Assembly: GCF_900183575.1 (NCBI RefSeq)
Contig: NZ_FXUZ01000003.1
Location: forward strand, 124,001 to 188,000
Origin: Staphylococcus cornubiensis
GTDB taxonomy: Bacteria > Bacillota > Bacilli > Staphylococcales > Staphylococcaceae
Length of the DNA: 64,000 nucleotides
Reading direction: 5' to 3'
In this document: positions 7,671 through 17,874 of the stretch, piece by piece
Position numbering within the stretch: the stretch's first letter is position 1
Layout: each line of letters opens with the position of its first letter
Notes under the pieces: generated by a model
The model's database searches: none
Seen by the model: the letters and a program-made list of their open reading frames with translations, nothing else
Told to the model about the DNA's origin: nothing
Position numbers and translations under genes: made by a program

Positions 7671-9428
7671 TTATCGTTCTGTTTCAGTTTGCTCTGTCAT
7701 TTCACGTTGTTTTGTTAAATTTTGAGTTTCTACAAATTGTTGATATTTTTCGTGAGTTTCCATTAAAGTTTCATGTCGTCCTCTGCCTGTGACTTCACCA
7801 TGATCTAAGAAAATAATCTGTCCAGCCTTCTTAATAGTAGAAAGACGGTGCGCAATGACAATTGTCGTACGGTTCTCCATTAAAATATCAAGTGCTTCTT
7901 GAATTTTACGTTCACTTTCACTATCCAAGTTAGCAGTGGCTTCATCCAACAATAGAATATCCGGGTTTTTCACAAAGCTTCGCGCAATATCGATACGCTG
8001 ACGCTGACCGCCTGATAGCTTCAATCCACGTTCCCCAACAATGGTGTCATAACCTTGCTCAAATTCCATAATAAATTCATGGCAATTCGCAAGTTTGGCA
8101 TAATGAATCAATTCGTCTTCAGATACTTTTCGATCCACACCATATAAAATATTATCGCGAATCGTTCCATTCATCATCGCATTACTTTGCATCACGTAAC
8201 CGATTTTTCTACGCCAATCCGTTAACGAAAGGTCATATATTGAGGTGCCATCATAGTAGATACCCCCTTGATCAATGTCATACATCCGTTCAATCAAACT
8301 GAACAATGTACTTTTCCCTGAACCAGAAGGCCCCACAAATGCAGTCACTTCACCACGCAACACATTAAATGAAACATCTTTAAGCACTGGCGTATCGTCG
8401 TAACCAAAATGGACATGATCAAACTTCAAGTCGCCAGTAGGAATCTCATTTTGTAAATTCGGCGCTTCGATCACTTCAAGTGGTTCATGCAAGATTTCAT
8501 AAATACGTTGGCTCGTCCCTACTGCTTTTTTATAATCTGTGACTAATGTAGATAAGTTAATTAAAGGCATGGATAAATTCAATACGTAAAAAATCATTGC
8601 CACAAGTGTCCCCGCTGAAATCGCGCCTGAAGCAATCCGCATACCTCCAAAACCTAAAATAATCCCGATCGTAATCAGCATGATAATCCCTGAAATCGGT
8701 TGAACGACCGCGGCAATTTTTGCTTGTTTCAGTCCTAAATCATAAATCTTTTTAAGGTTACTATGCGCTTTGTCTAATTCTAACTGCTCAGTATTTGCCA
8801 CTTTAACTAAGCGCATTTCTGTCAATACGCGACCCAGTAACCCACTAAAATTCGCGATTTCTGTTTGTGTATTCGTCGATATTTTTTGCATAATTTTACC
8901 GAGTGGTACGATGATTAATATAAAAATGGGAATAGTAATAAAAGTGAGCAACGTCATTTGCCAATCTAAGACGAAAAGCATAATTAACGATCCAATCAAT
9001 GTAATCACCGCTGGGAAAAATCCCGGTAGCTTTTGCGATATAAAATCATTAATCACTTTCGTATCGTCCGTTAAACGACTCATCAATTGGCCACTTTCAT
9101 TTTTGTCAAAAAACGGCATTTTCAAATGAATGATATGGTCCCATAATACTGAACGAATGGCATAAATGATTTTTTCGCCAATTTTATTCAGTAAATAGTA
9201 ACCGAAACCGCTCAGCACTGCATTAACTAAAAATACCGCTACTAATGCACCGATAAATACAGGGTTAATCGATTCAAAAGTGAATTTATCGACCACTTGG
9301 CCTGTAAACAATGGCACTAATAGTCCGGTTAAACTACCTAATGAAGCAATCGTCACGGCCACGACAATCAGCCCCACTGGCCATGAAATTCTCTTTAATA
9401 AAAATACAAGTGGGTTACGTTCTTTCAT
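7671..9428 (-). CDS. abcA: ABC exporter AbcA (ATP-binding/permease half-transporter)
   Basis: A 585-residue type IV ABC exporter half-molecule that should work as a homodimer. Six transmembrane helices occupy about residues 15-310. The nucleotide-binding domain shows Walker A GPSGSGKST, the Q loop YVMQSN, the signature LSGGQRQR, Walker B DILLLDEATANLD and the H-loop histidine in VIAHRLS. In S. aureus AbcA is divergent from pbp4, influences autolysis and resistance to cell-wall drugs, and has been linked to export of phenol-soluble modulins. The same divergent pair is seen here, with 275 bp between start codons. Identity rests on strong similarity to the staphylococcal protein and on context. 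Confidence 0.93.
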   Translation of the reverse strand: MKERNPLVFLLKRISWPVGLIVVAVTIASLGSLTGLLVPLFTGQVVDKFTFESINPVFIGALVAVFLVNAVLSGFGYYLLNKIGEKIIYAIRSVLWDHIIHLKMPFFDKNESGQLMSRLTDDTKVINDFISQKLPGFFPAVITLIGSLIMLFVLDWQMTLLTFITIPIFILIIVPLGKIMQKISTNTQTEIANFSGLLGRVLTEMRLVKVANTEQLELDKAHSNLKKIYDLGLKQAKIAAVVQPISGIIMLITIGIILGFGGMRIASGAISAGTLVAMIFYVLNLSMPLINLSTLVTDYKKAVGTSQRIYEILHEPLEVIEAPNLQNEIPTGDLKFDHVHFGYDDTPVLKDVSFNVLRGEVTAFVGPSGSGKSTLFSLIERMYDIDQGGIYYDGTSIYDLSLTDWRRKIGYVMQSNAMMNGTIRDNILYGVDRKVSEDELIHYAKLANCHEFIMEFEQGYDTIVGERGLKLSGGQRQRIDIARSFVKNPDILLLDEATANLDSESERKIQEALDILMENRTTIVIAHRLSTIKKAGQIIFLDHGEVTGRGRHETLMETHEKYQQFVETQNLTKQREMTEQTETER

Positions 9429-9626
9429 AACTTCATACCTCTTTTATTTTCGTTATAGTTATACTAGTAGACCCCCTTCAGTCTCCATTCACTCTGAAGT
9501 CAGTCTTACCAGCATGTACGATTACCTCTACTTTTACACTTCAACAGATTGTTCTCAAAGTTACCACAATGTCATGACTCAGTTTCATATCTCCTCTCAA
9601 GCCCATCACATCAGTCTGCATTAAAA

Positions 9627-9655
9627 TTTATAAACGATAAACTTTGTGGTAGAAT
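9627..9655 (+). promoter_or_regulatory. pbp4 promoter
   Basis: TTTATA and TAGAAT hexamers are spaced by 17 bp, and TGG directly before the -10 gives an extended -10 (TGnTAGAAT). The start codon follows about 48 bp downstream. The divergent abcA promoter should lie in the same 275-bp interval but I could not place it with confidence. Confidence 0.6.
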
Positions 9656-9703
9656 GAATCATGTTGTTTATCATTTATAGTTTTTTAGATTGAGGGAATA
9701 CAT

Positions 9704-10981
9704 ATGAAAAAAATAATATTATCCATTGTGGTTGTATTCTTCGCTTCCACTATTATAACACCTTTTGCACGTGCATATACACCCACACCGGTTGAGCTTG
9801 CACAACAAAGTGGTTATCCTGTCACATGGGCTTACCAACCTGAAGGCATGATTAATATTAGTCAAACAGGACAAATTTTGTACGACTATCAAAGTGAACA
9901 ACAATGGTATCCTGCTTCTATGACAAAACTGATGACAATGTACTTAACGTTACAAGCTGTCAAAGAAAAGAAATTATCTTTAAATGACACTGTCCAAATG
10001 ACTGATCAACATTACCGGATGTCCACCTTACCAGAGTTGAGTAATACGAAACTTTATCCTGGTGAAACATACACCATTGCAGAATTGCTTCAAATCACAG
10101 TCTCCGCTTCAAGTAATGCAGCTGCACTGATTTTAGCCAATCAAGTTTCAGATAACACTTCAGATTTTGTCGATAAAATGAATGACACTGCCAAATCTCT
10201 AGGTATGACGCACACCCACTATGTGAATCCTACTGGTGCAGAAAACCGTTTATTATTGGAATTCGCGCCAAAGAAATACCAACATGAATCATCTTCAACA
10301 TCTTCAGCACGTGACTACGCGATTCTTGCCCAACATGTCGTTAAAGATACACCTAAAATATTATATTTCACTAAGCAGATTGCGCCAACACAACATGGCG
10401 TCACTTATTACACTTTTAACGATCTCTTAGAAGGAGGCAATATGAGCTTGCCGGGCACAGATGGGTTAAAAACAGGTTCGAGTGACATTGCAGACTACAA
10501 CAACTCATTAACGACAAAACGTGGAAAATTCCGTATTTTTCATATTATTATGGGGGCTGGAGATTACAAACATCTCGGTGGAGAGAAACAGCGCAACATG
10601 ATGAGTGCGAGCGCGATTAACTATACGTTTTCGCAATATGACTATAAAAAAATATTGTCTAAAGGCAAACATAAAATAGATGGAAAATCATATTATGTCA
10701 CAGAAGATTTATACGATGTCGTACCGAAAGAGATGACTGAACCGTATCACCTTGTCGTTAAAGATAGTCAAGTGCATCTCGATTATCCACGGAAATTCAT
10801 TACGAAAAATGATGGACCGCCTACAGTAAAAGTTGAAAATCCGTTCATCTATGAATCTAAATCTGTCGTCGTCTCAAGTTGGCATGCATTTCCGGTATTA
10901 ACTACACTTGCATTTCTCGTCATTGTACTCATCCTTGCGTTCATTTTACGTCGATTGTTGAAATTGCTATTTAGAAAATAA
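9704..10981 (+). CDS. pbp4: Penicillin-binding protein 4 (PBP4)
   Basis: Low-molecular-mass PBP that trims or cross-links peptidoglycan (in S. aureus a transpeptidase giving highly cross-linked wall, otherwise a D,D-carboxypeptidase fold). A signal peptide covers about residues 1-24. Catalytic motifs are intact: S72-M-T-K75, S136-S-N138 and K256-T-G258. A C-terminal domain and a final hydrophobic helix (near residues 395-420) followed by basic residues anchor it to the outer membrane face. The 425-residue length matches the staphylococcal protein. A GAGGGAATAC leader precedes the ATG. The gene is monocistronic and divergent from abcA. Confidence 0.95.
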   Translation: MKKIILSIVVVFFASTIITPFARAYTPTPVELAQQSGYPVTWAYQPEGMINISQTGQILYDYQSEQQWYPASMTKLMTMYLTLQAVKEKKLSLNDTVQMTDQHYRMSTLPELSNTKLYPGETYTIAELLQITVSASSNAAALILANQVSDNTSDFVDKMNDTAKSLGMTHTHYVNPTGAENRLLLEFAPKKYQHESSSTSSARDYAILAQHVVKDTPKILYFTKQIAPTQHGVTYYTFNDLLEGGNMSLPGTDGLKTGSSDIADYNNSLTTKRGKFRIFHIIMGAGDYKHLGGEKQRNMMSASAINYTFSQYDYKKILSKGKHKIDGKSYYVTEDLYDVVPKEMTEPYHLVVKDSQVHLDYPRKFITKNDGPPTVKVENPFIYESKSVVVSSWHAFPVLTTLAFLVIVLILAFILRRLLKLLFRK

Positions 10982-11050
10982 AAATCGCGATAGACATACG
11001 ATATCCACCATCACACGCAAAATTTTACCGTTATAGGTCAACATACATTA

Positions 11051-11086
11051 AAAAAACAGGGACTGAAATATCACTCAGTCCCTGTC
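11051..11086. terminator. Bidirectional terminator between pbp4 and tarD
   Basis: A perfect 11-bp stem, ACAGGGACTGA / TCAGTCCCTGT, with an 8-nt loop. The minus strand continues into seven T, giving a strong terminator for tarD; the plus-strand tract (CATTTATATT) is weaker but can serve pbp4. Confidence 0.85.
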
Positions 11087-11099
11087 ATTTATATTCATA

Positions 11100-11498
11100 T
11101 TATTTTACATCTTTACCGTATAATTCTTGTTTGATTTGTGTCGTAGAAATACCTTCCGTACGCTTCAAGTAAATCACTTCACATTTATCTTTTAAGAAAT
11201 CGAATTCGCCTTCCCAGTCATGACCCATAACAAAAGTATCAATTTCATACTTTTCAACGTCCGTTTCTTTTTGTCCCCAATCTTTCTCAGGAATCACAAG
11301 GTCAACGTAACGAATCGATTCAAGCATCATTTTACGTTGTTCATAATTGTAATATGATTTTTTGTTTTTAATACGATTGAATTCATCACTTGAGAGTGCT
11401 ACGACGAGATAGTCGCCCATTTCTCTTGCACGTCGCAGTAACTCGATATGTCCATAGTGTAAAAGATCATACGTTCCATATGTAATGACACGTTTCAT
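11100..11498 (-). CDS. tarD: Glycerol-3-phosphate cytidylyltransferase TarD/TagD
   Basis: Makes CDP-glycerol from CTP and sn-glycerol 3-phosphate, the donor for the linkage unit of wall teichoic acid. The 132-residue length equals that of staphylococcal TarD. The nucleotidyltransferase signature HYGH (residues 14-17) and the ISTTQIK motif near the C terminus are present, as is the GTYDLLHYGH N-terminal strand-loop. A perfect AAGGAGG lies 7 nt before the ATG. It follows tarB on the same strand after a 93-bp gap, with a strong terminator beyond, so it is probably the last gene of a tarB-tarD unit. Confidence 0.95.
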   Translation of the reverse strand: MKRVITYGTYDLLHYGHIELLRRAREMGDYLVVALSSDEFNRIKNKKSYYNYEQRKMMLESIRYVDLVIPEKDWGQKETDVEKYEIDTFVMGHDWEGEFDFLKDKCEVIYLKRTEGISTTQIKQELYGKDVK

Positions 11499-11591
11499 CT
11501 TTACACCTCCTTAACATTTTTAATATTTTCTTCATTTTGTAAAATTATAGCATAAACATTTATCAATTCCTAAAAATATCCAGTGTTTATG

Positions 11592-12683
11592 CTAAATTCT
11601 CACGAGTTTTTCTACATAGTTGACCACTTGATTTAAACTTTCACTTGTATTATATTGATGCCACTTTTGGAACAAGGGTTGTAACTCTCCTTCATTGATA
11701 CGTTCGTACAATGTGCGCTCATCGTAAACTTTATATTCTTGAGGTACGTCATAATAATATTTGTTGAGCCCTCGTACCATCTCATATTCCGCCTCATCAT
11801 ACACGTAAAATAATGTCGGCGTATTCACGATACTTGCTTCTATCGCTAACGAACTATAATCCGTAATAATCAAATCCGCTAATAAGACGAGATCGAGTGT
11901 ACACATTTTAATATTGTCTGCTGATTCAGTCACAGCAGGATGATATTTACACAATAATGTATAACCCGGCACCGCAGTCTCAAATGTCTCTTTATCAATC
12001 AGTCGGTTCGGTTGACCCTCTTCACGATAAGTCGGTAAATAGACAGCGACCTTATTTTTGATACCTAATTGATCTTTAAGTTTTTGTTGATGTGCTTCTC
12101 GATCTAAACGTCGATAAGTCGTCAACCTCGGACTTCCAAAATTAAGCAGCTGTTCATAGCGTGCCTCGAATGCTTGTTCAAAACAATGCGCCATCTGTTG
12201 ACCACCTACTAAATATTTATCAGTGGCTTGATACACTGCACGATACTGTGCGACATGGTCTTTTTGATTTAAATCGACCGAGTGATCCTCTAAACCAAAC
12301 TTCTTCAATGCACCTGCCGCATGCCACGTTTGAATGACTGTCTGACCTTCCTTTTTGCGCCATCCTGCCATCATTAAATAATAGGTATCAATAAAAACAA
12401 CCTTTGCAGTAGCTAATGCGGCTAACTGCTTTAAAAGTGAAGAAAATTTAAGGGGATAATACGTAATGTGTTCTCTATTTTCTAAATAGTGAAAATCTTT
12501 TGGCTTTGCAAAAACGGTAATTTTAAAACCGCGCTCACTTAATTGATATATAATTGGTAACTGATCTTCTTTAAAAGTCATTAAAAATACAATGTGTTTT
12601 CTATTGATACGTAATGAACTGTACAGTCGGCTTAAACAAGCCACCATACAAATATACAATGCTTTGATATAATAGCGTATCAT
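11592..12683 (-). CDS. tarB: Teichoic acid glycerophosphate primase TarB/TagB
   Basis: CDP-glycerol:glycerophosphotransferase family protein of 363 residues that adds the first glycerol phosphate to the lipid-linked ManNAc-GlcNAc disaccharide. The N-terminal membrane-associated segment (about residues 5-25) is followed by the family's QTWHAAGALKKFG motif, the glycine/proline turn in GSPRLTTYRR, and the DLLITDYSS-like motif, seen here as LIITDYSSLAIEAS. Its place between tarG and tarD agrees with TarB rather than the polymerases TarF or TarL. The ATG at 12683 has GGTGGTGAAGAA upstream. Confidence 0.88.
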   Translation of the reverse strand: MIRYYIKALYICMVACLSRLYSSLRINRKHIVFLMTFKEDQLPIIYQLSERGFKITVFAKPKDFHYLENREHITYYPLKFSSLLKQLAALATAKVVFIDTYYLMMAGWRKKEGQTVIQTWHAAGALKKFGLEDHSVDLNQKDHVAQYRAVYQATDKYLVGGQQMAHCFEQAFEARYEQLLNFGSPRLTTYRRLDREAHQQKLKDQLGIKNKVAVYLPTYREEGQPNRLIDKETFETAVPGYTLLCKYHPAVTESADNIKMCTLDLVLLADLIITDYSSLAIEASIVNTPTLFYVYDEAEYEMVRGLNKYYYDVPQEYKVYDERTLYERINEGELQPLFQKWHQYNTSESLNQVVNYVEKLVRI

Positions 12684-12718
12684 TTCTTCACCACCCTAAA
12701 ATGTTATTTAAAACAAAA

Positions 12719-12747
12719 CCCTCAACACAAACCCAATGTATTGAGGG
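12719..12747 (-). terminator. Terminator between tarG and tarB
   Basis: CCCTCAA and TTGAGGG arms with a 15-nt loop, followed on the minus strand by TTTTGTTTT. It lies 12 bp after the tarG stop and 36 bp before the tarB start, so tarB probably depends on its own promoter or on read-through. Confidence 0.75.
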
Positions 12748-12758
12748 ACTTGTTCTCA

Positions 12759-13562
12759 TTACATAAAATCTGCGAAGTGATCTCTGTAGCGCATATGTAA
12801 CATCGAACCAATAATAAATAACATCGCTGTAACGCACACATTATACAGTGCAAGTTCCCAATGCGTAATAAAATACCATTCATGAAATAGTATAGCTGCA
12901 CGGTAACTCTCCGCTACAAAATAAATAGGGTTAAACATTAAAATCTTTTCTGCTAACGATCCTGCTGGAGGTGTCCAAAGAATCGGTGAAGCATAGAAAA
13001 GAACCCTTAATAAAGCTTGCATTGCCATTTGCGTATCACGAACAAGCACCCCTAATGTTGATGTTAAGAGTGTCACTGATGCCGTCAAACAAAACGCAAA
13101 CGGAATGTAGATGAACAGTTGCAAAATATAAATCGTTGGTGTAATACCACTCACTGTACATAAAATGACAATCGCAAGTACAAGCATGATATGCCCATAC
13201 AATTTGCTTGTGACAATATATGTTGGAATGATAGAAAGTGGGAAATTCATTTTCGCCACCTGTCCATATTTCATAGTTATCGATTTTGTTCCCTCTAGAA
13301 TACCTTGATTAATGAAGAACCACATACTAATACCAACGAGCAACCAATAAATAAATGGGATGCCATCAATTGGGTGGTTACTTCTAATCCCAAAACCGAA
13401 GACAAACCAGTAAACCATAATTTGTATCACCGGATTAATAATCTCCCAAGCAAATCCGAGATAGTTATTATGATTTGAAATCTTAAGCTGGAATTGTGCT
13501 AACCGTTGAATCAGATAAAAACTTTTAAAATGTTCTTTCATTACGGTAATAACAGAATTCAT
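12759..13562 (-). CDS. tarG: Wall teichoic acid ABC transporter permease TarG/TagG
   Basis: Membrane component of the TarGH exporter that moves completed wall teichoic acid polymer across the membrane. The protein has 267 residues, six predicted helices and the ABC-2 family pattern, including the GFAWEIINPVIQI segment near the N terminus. The partner ATPase gene tarH lies divergently 278 bp away, as in S. aureus. Only a weak ribosome site (GGTAAATT) precedes the ATG, and no better start is visible. Confidence 0.93.
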   Translation of the reverse strand: MNSVITVMKEHFKSFYLIQRLAQFQLKISNHNNYLGFAWEIINPVIQIMVYWFVFGFGIRSNHPIDGIPFIYWLLVGISMWFFINQGILEGTKSITMKYGQVAKMNFPLSIIPTYIVTSKLYGHIMLVLAIVILCTVSGITPTIYILQLFIYIPFAFCLTASVTLLTSTLGVLVRDTQMAMQALLRVLFYASPILWTPPAGSLAEKILMFNPIYFVAESYRAAILFHEWYFITHWELALYNVCVTAMLFIIGSMLHMRYRDHFADFM

Positions 13563-13739
13563 AATTTACCACGCTTTCACATGCTGGATAATCCATCTAG
13601 TGCCAATCACCAAAGTGCTATTGTACATTAATATTTGACCTAGTATGTCTCATCGCCTATTCTTTAATTGAAAAGCTAAGTTGTTTTAAGTAGAATTAAA
13701 TACATTGTATCCATAATACTTTACAATAGCTTCACAAAT

Positions 13740-13768
13740 TTAACAACCACTTAGTAATATATTATAAT
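13740..13768 (+). promoter_or_regulatory. tarH promoter
   Basis: TTAACA and TATAAT hexamers with 17-bp spacing lie 72 bp before the tarH start codon in the tarG-tarH divergent region. Confidence 0.6.
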
Positions 13769-13780
13769 GTATAGACATAA

Positions 13781-14635
<855 letters not shown>

Positions 14636-14671
14636 CCCTTTTCTTATACGTTCATGACTTCAAGAATCCCA

Positions 14672-14719
14672 CACTGCATCCATCACGATGAACATATTTG
14701 TATCGCGGTGGATGCAGTG
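14672..14719 (+). terminator. Long hairpin downstream of tarH
   Basis: CACTGCATCCATC and GGTGGATGCAGTG arms, extended by further pairs (CGAT/GTATCG), form an almost continuous stem of about 18 bp followed by AACTTTTACCC. It is the likely tarH terminator, although the T tract is short. Confidence 0.65.
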
Positions 14720-14930
14720 AACTTTTACCCACTTTAATTTAAATTATTCCTAATTTTATTTGTATTTATTGTGAACGTGTGGTGCTCTCCATTTTACATC
14801 TGAATCAAACACTTATCGCTCGTGATATTATCCAAAATTCATCTCTATTGTTACACATCATGAAAAAGAGCGATTCATCCCATCTCAAACGACAATTGAA
14901 ATGGTCTTCCTCGCTCTGTATCCATCTATA

Positions 14931-15752
14931 CTATTTGCTTAAATATTTTTGTTTATATACACCAATGACAAATTTAGGAATTCTTTTCAAACGGTGAATA
15001 CGCTTAATATCAGTAAGTGCACGGTATGCCCATTCTAAGTTTAATGCTCTCCACACATACGGTGCTCTCTTCACTTCACCACTATATACATCAATGGAAC
15101 CGCCAACACCCATCATCAAGGCATGGTCAAAATGATGACGGTTATGTTGAATCCATTGTTCTTGCTTTGGATACCCCATACCTACAAAAATGAAGTCTGG
15201 ATTAAAGTCACGTACTTGTTCGATTACTTTTTGGTCAGTAATATCGATGAATCCATGATGTGTTTGAATGTCGATATGTGGGTACTGACGCTGAATACGT
15301 CGTGCAGCCTTTTCAACAACAGGTGATGTGGCACCAAGTAAAAACACTTTTTTGTGCTCTAAATCAGCAATATTTAAACATGTTTCCATCACTTCAATAC
15401 CTGGCACACGTTCTTGAAGGGGCTGACCTAATATCCGAGCTGCTTTGACAATTCCAGTACCATCTGGAACTATAAAATCTGCTTGTTTCAACATTTGTGC
15501 ATATAGTGGATTTTCTGATGCATAATGTACGATTTCTGGATTAGCAGTCACAATAAACAAATTATGTTTCGTTTCAGTATGCATATATTTCAAAATATTT
15601 TGATGCATGTCCATCAATGTGACGTTATCAAACATCACATCCATCACTTGAACTTGCGCTTTTTTCTCTTTAAACGCATCAATTTCTTCTACTGTAGTGT
15701 CACGACTAGGAAAAGTGCCCTCATGATGACTACTAGGCAATGCTTTAGCCAT
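14931..15752 (-). CDS. tarA: N-acetylglucosaminyldiphosphoundecaprenol ManNAc transferase TarA/TagA
   Basis: Adds ManNAc to lipid-linked GlcNAc, the first committed step of the wall teichoic acid linkage unit. The WecG/TagA/CpsF family features are clear: LFIVTANPEIVHYA, the catalytic-aspartate loop DGTGIVKA, the VFLLGAT strand and the VGMGYPKQEQWI and GVGGSIDVYSG motifs. At 273 residues it is longer than S. aureus TarA (about 254), mainly through a hydrophilic N-terminal extension of about 30 residues. The start has a good AGAAGGTGAG ribosome site, so the extension looks real. In S. aureus tarA is convergent with or adjacent to tarH and lies near mntR; here the sbn-sir block separates it from mntR. 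Confidence 0.93.
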   Translation of the reverse strand: MAKALPSSHHEGTFPSRDTTVEEIDAFKEKKAQVQVMDVMFDNVTLMDMHQNILKYMHTETKHNLFIVTANPEIVHYASENPLYAQMLKQADFIVPDGTGIVKAARILGQPLQERVPGIEVMETCLNIADLEHKKVFLLGATSPVVEKAARRIQRQYPHIDIQTHHGFIDITDQKVIEQVRDFNPDFIFVGMGYPKQEQWIQHNRHHFDHALMMGVGGSIDVYSGEVKRAPYVWRALNLEWAYRALTDIKRIHRLKRIPKFVIGVYKQKYLSK

Positions 15753-15983
15753 AGTCTCACCTTCTATCTTTCATTTAATTTCAATTCATTTTACATGATA
15801 TTTACAATATATTGATGTTACTTTAACACATTTTACACCAAAATCAAGCTAAATCATATATTTTCACTAAAGTTCATTCCAAAGTCTGAGATTGTGATAC
15901 ACTGGGCTTAATCTTACAAAACAAGTGAACTATAAGTTTGTCTTAACCCTATTCAATAATCAAAAAAAGGAGCGAAAGTCAGC

Positions 15984-16547
15984 ATGTCTATGACCGAAAA
16001 GGAAAAAATGATACGCGAACTACCTTATTTTCCGAGCGATGCAACACTTGTAAACGACCGCCAGCTCGCTTTGTCATCACGCAACACTTACAATGCAATG
16101 ACGGATATTAAACAACGTGAACCGTATTTGACACATATGTTAGGGCACGTTCAAAATCATTGCTACATTGAGCCACCATTTTATTTTGACTATGGCTACA
16201 ATATTCATTTAGGTGAAAATGTTTATGTGAATACACACAATACTTGGCTCGATATTGCCCCAATTATGATCGGTAATCATGTCAAAATCGGACCGAACGT
16301 ACAACTCATTACCGTCAACCATCCCCTTGATCCGGCAGAACGTCGTACAGGGGTCGAACAAGGACAAAAGATTACCATTGAAGATGATGTCTGGATCGGT
16401 GCTGGCGCGCTTATCCTACCTGGTGTCACTGTTCATCAAGGTGCAACCGTTGCAGCAGGAAGCATTGTTACACGCGATGTCCCTCCCTTTACTGTTGTCG
16501 CTGGAAATCCTGCAAAAGTCATCCGTCAACTGAATGATTCACTTTAA
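15984..16547 (+). CDS. Sugar O-acetyltransferase (maltose/galactoside acetyltransferase type)
   Basis: A 187-residue left-handed beta-helix acetyltransferase of the LacA/Maa class that transfers acetyl groups from acetyl-CoA to a sugar. The N-terminal maltose acetyltransferase domain (residues 5-60) is followed by hexapeptide repeats (about 70-180) with the catalytic histidine in the VNHPLDP motif. The acetyl-CoA binding part ends with GNPAKVIRQL. The true sugar cannot be told from sequence. AAGGAG lies about 11 nt before the ATG. The neighbours (tarA, protease) do not form an operon with it. Confidence 0.9.
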   Translation: MSMTEKEKMIRELPYFPSDATLVNDRQLALSSRNTYNAMTDIKQREPYLTHMLGHVQNHCYIEPPFYFDYGYNIHLGENVYVNTHNTWLDIAPIMIGNHVKIGPNVQLITVNHPLDPAERRTGVEQGQKITIEDDVWIGAGALILPGVTVHQGATVAAGSIVTRDVPPFTVVAGNPAKVIRQLNDSL

Positions 16548-16620
16548 GACTTAAGTCCATAGTTTAGCCATAATAAACCCGTTATAATGGAAAGTAAGTT
16601 TTGTGAAAGGATTGACATCT

Positions 16621-17364
16621 ATGCACGGATACTCGTGGATTACTTCACCTATCCCTATTTCGTTTATTTTACTTATATGTGTTACTGGACTCTATCTTTT
16701 GAGTCGCCGTTATGTAAATCGTCCTATTTTTTCATTAGTAGATATTGCGCTAAATTATATTCCAGTGTTAACACATGAATTTGGACACGTGTTATTCAAT
16801 CGTTTATCAGGTGGACGTGTGAGAGATTTTGTCGTTGTCGCAACAAGACGTGAACGCAATGCGACTGGTCAACAAGGCTACGCTGTCACAGCAAGTAGAA
16901 GCCGTTCAGGCCATATCATCACAACATTGGGCGGCTATCTCATGTCACCCATTATGTTTATTTTAGGCTTGTATATTCAAAGTAAAGGCCAAGGTGCATT
17001 ATTTATTGTGCTGTATATCCTTATTTTCATTTACTTTACATTGAAAACATCGCGAAAAGCCGTACCACTTATGATTATTGCCTTTTTAATACTCATTGGC
17101 TATTTAGGTATACAGTCTGAAAACTTGACCAATTACTCATTGATTTATATGCTCGTTTACCATTTAATACTAGGGACACTGTTAGGCGAAATCATTCAAT
17201 CTACTATAACGATTGTACAACTGACATTCGCACGCCCCCAACCTGAGTGGGATGGCACAGCACTAAAAATGTTAACAAAACTGCCTACCGTTTTCTTTTC
17301 AAGTCTATGGATTATCGTAAATTTTTTAGCTATCTATTACTTCATCCAACACACACTTCTATAA
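16621..17364 (+). CDS. M50B-like membrane zinc metalloprotease
   Basis: A polytopic membrane protein (247 residues) with the zinc-binding motif HEFGH at about residues 53-57 next to a membrane helix, as in the peptidase M50B-like family. Several further helices follow (about 100-245). Substrates of this family are unknown in staphylococci, so proteolysis is inferred from the motif only. I choose the ATG at 16621, preceded by AAAGGA at 9 nt, over the in-frame GTG at 16603. It lies alone, upstream of repeat copy B and convergent with the end of the sbn operon. Confidence 0.8.
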   Translation: MHGYSWITSPIPISFILLICVTGLYLLSRRYVNRPIFSLVDIALNYIPVLTHEFGHVLFNRLSGGRVRDFVVVATRRERNATGQQGYAVTASRSRSGHIITTLGGYLMSPIMFILGLYIQSKGQGALFIVLYILIFIYFTLKTSRKAVPLMIIAFLILIGYLGIQSENLTNYSLIYMLVYHLILGTLLGEIIQSTITIVQLTFARPQPEWDGTALKMLTKLPTVFFSSLWIIVNFLAIYYFIQHTLL

Positions 17365-17870
17365 AAAAGAAAAGAAGCGCGACATAAAAAGTTTTGATGC
17401 TATTAGATGTAGTATTTTATTTAACTTACCCTATTTCTAAGTTTTATGTTTTTTGATTGCCCTCATGGCTTCGCTTTCTAGGGCTGGCCCTTCAACTCAA
17501 TTCGGCTTGATTAAAATGGACACTTGTAGGAGGCCGAATTGGATTTTGGGAGCAGTACAGAAATCTCATGTGCAACAAAGATTTCGTAGTACTGCCCCCG
17601 CAAGGCTGACTAGACTTCTCAAAAGCATAAGCATTGAGGAGTCAGACAGCTACTGCGTTAAACAGTAGCCATTATCAAAGTTAAAGATCGACATTTTGTT
17701 CTCAACTTTATCCCTCAGGAGTCTCAGCCTTCTGGGCAATCTTACATCAAATGCAGTCACTTAGGACAAGTTTAAGAAATGAAAAAAATCAATAGCGTCT
17801 ATTTTTATGTCCAATTCATCCTTATTCTTCAAATGTTTTATCTTTATAAATGCACAATAAACCCATTAGA
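17365..17870. other. Repeat-rich intergenic region between the M50 gene and sbnI
   Basis: About 500 bp with no supported gene. It is occupied mainly by palindromic repeat copy B (17455-17743) plus its flank (about 17380-17454), which also occurs beside copies A, E and G. A 71-codon open frame at 17453 lies wholly inside the repeat and is not considered a gene. Confidence 0.6.
17455..17743 (-). repeat. Palindromic intergenic repeat, copy B (composite)
   Basis: Reverse orientation. The left outer arm GATTGCCCTCATGGC and the AATTCGGCTT / AGGCCGAATT inner stem are followed by about 150 bp of extra hairpins: GCAGTAC with GTACTGC (about 17551-17595), CTGACT with AGTCAG, and CTACTG with CAGTAG (17651-17667). 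The right outer arm TCCCTCAGGAGTCTCAGCC then closes the element near 17711-17729. Confidence 0.72.
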
Positions 17871-17874
17871 AAGA

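Noticed and set aside
14779-14997. 72-codon plus-strand frame between tarH and tarA
   Set aside because: Overlaps the end of tarA antisense and has no ribosome site.
17453-17668. 71-codon open frame between the M50 gene and sbnI
   Set aside because: Lies entirely within palindromic repeat copy B; composition reflects the repeat.
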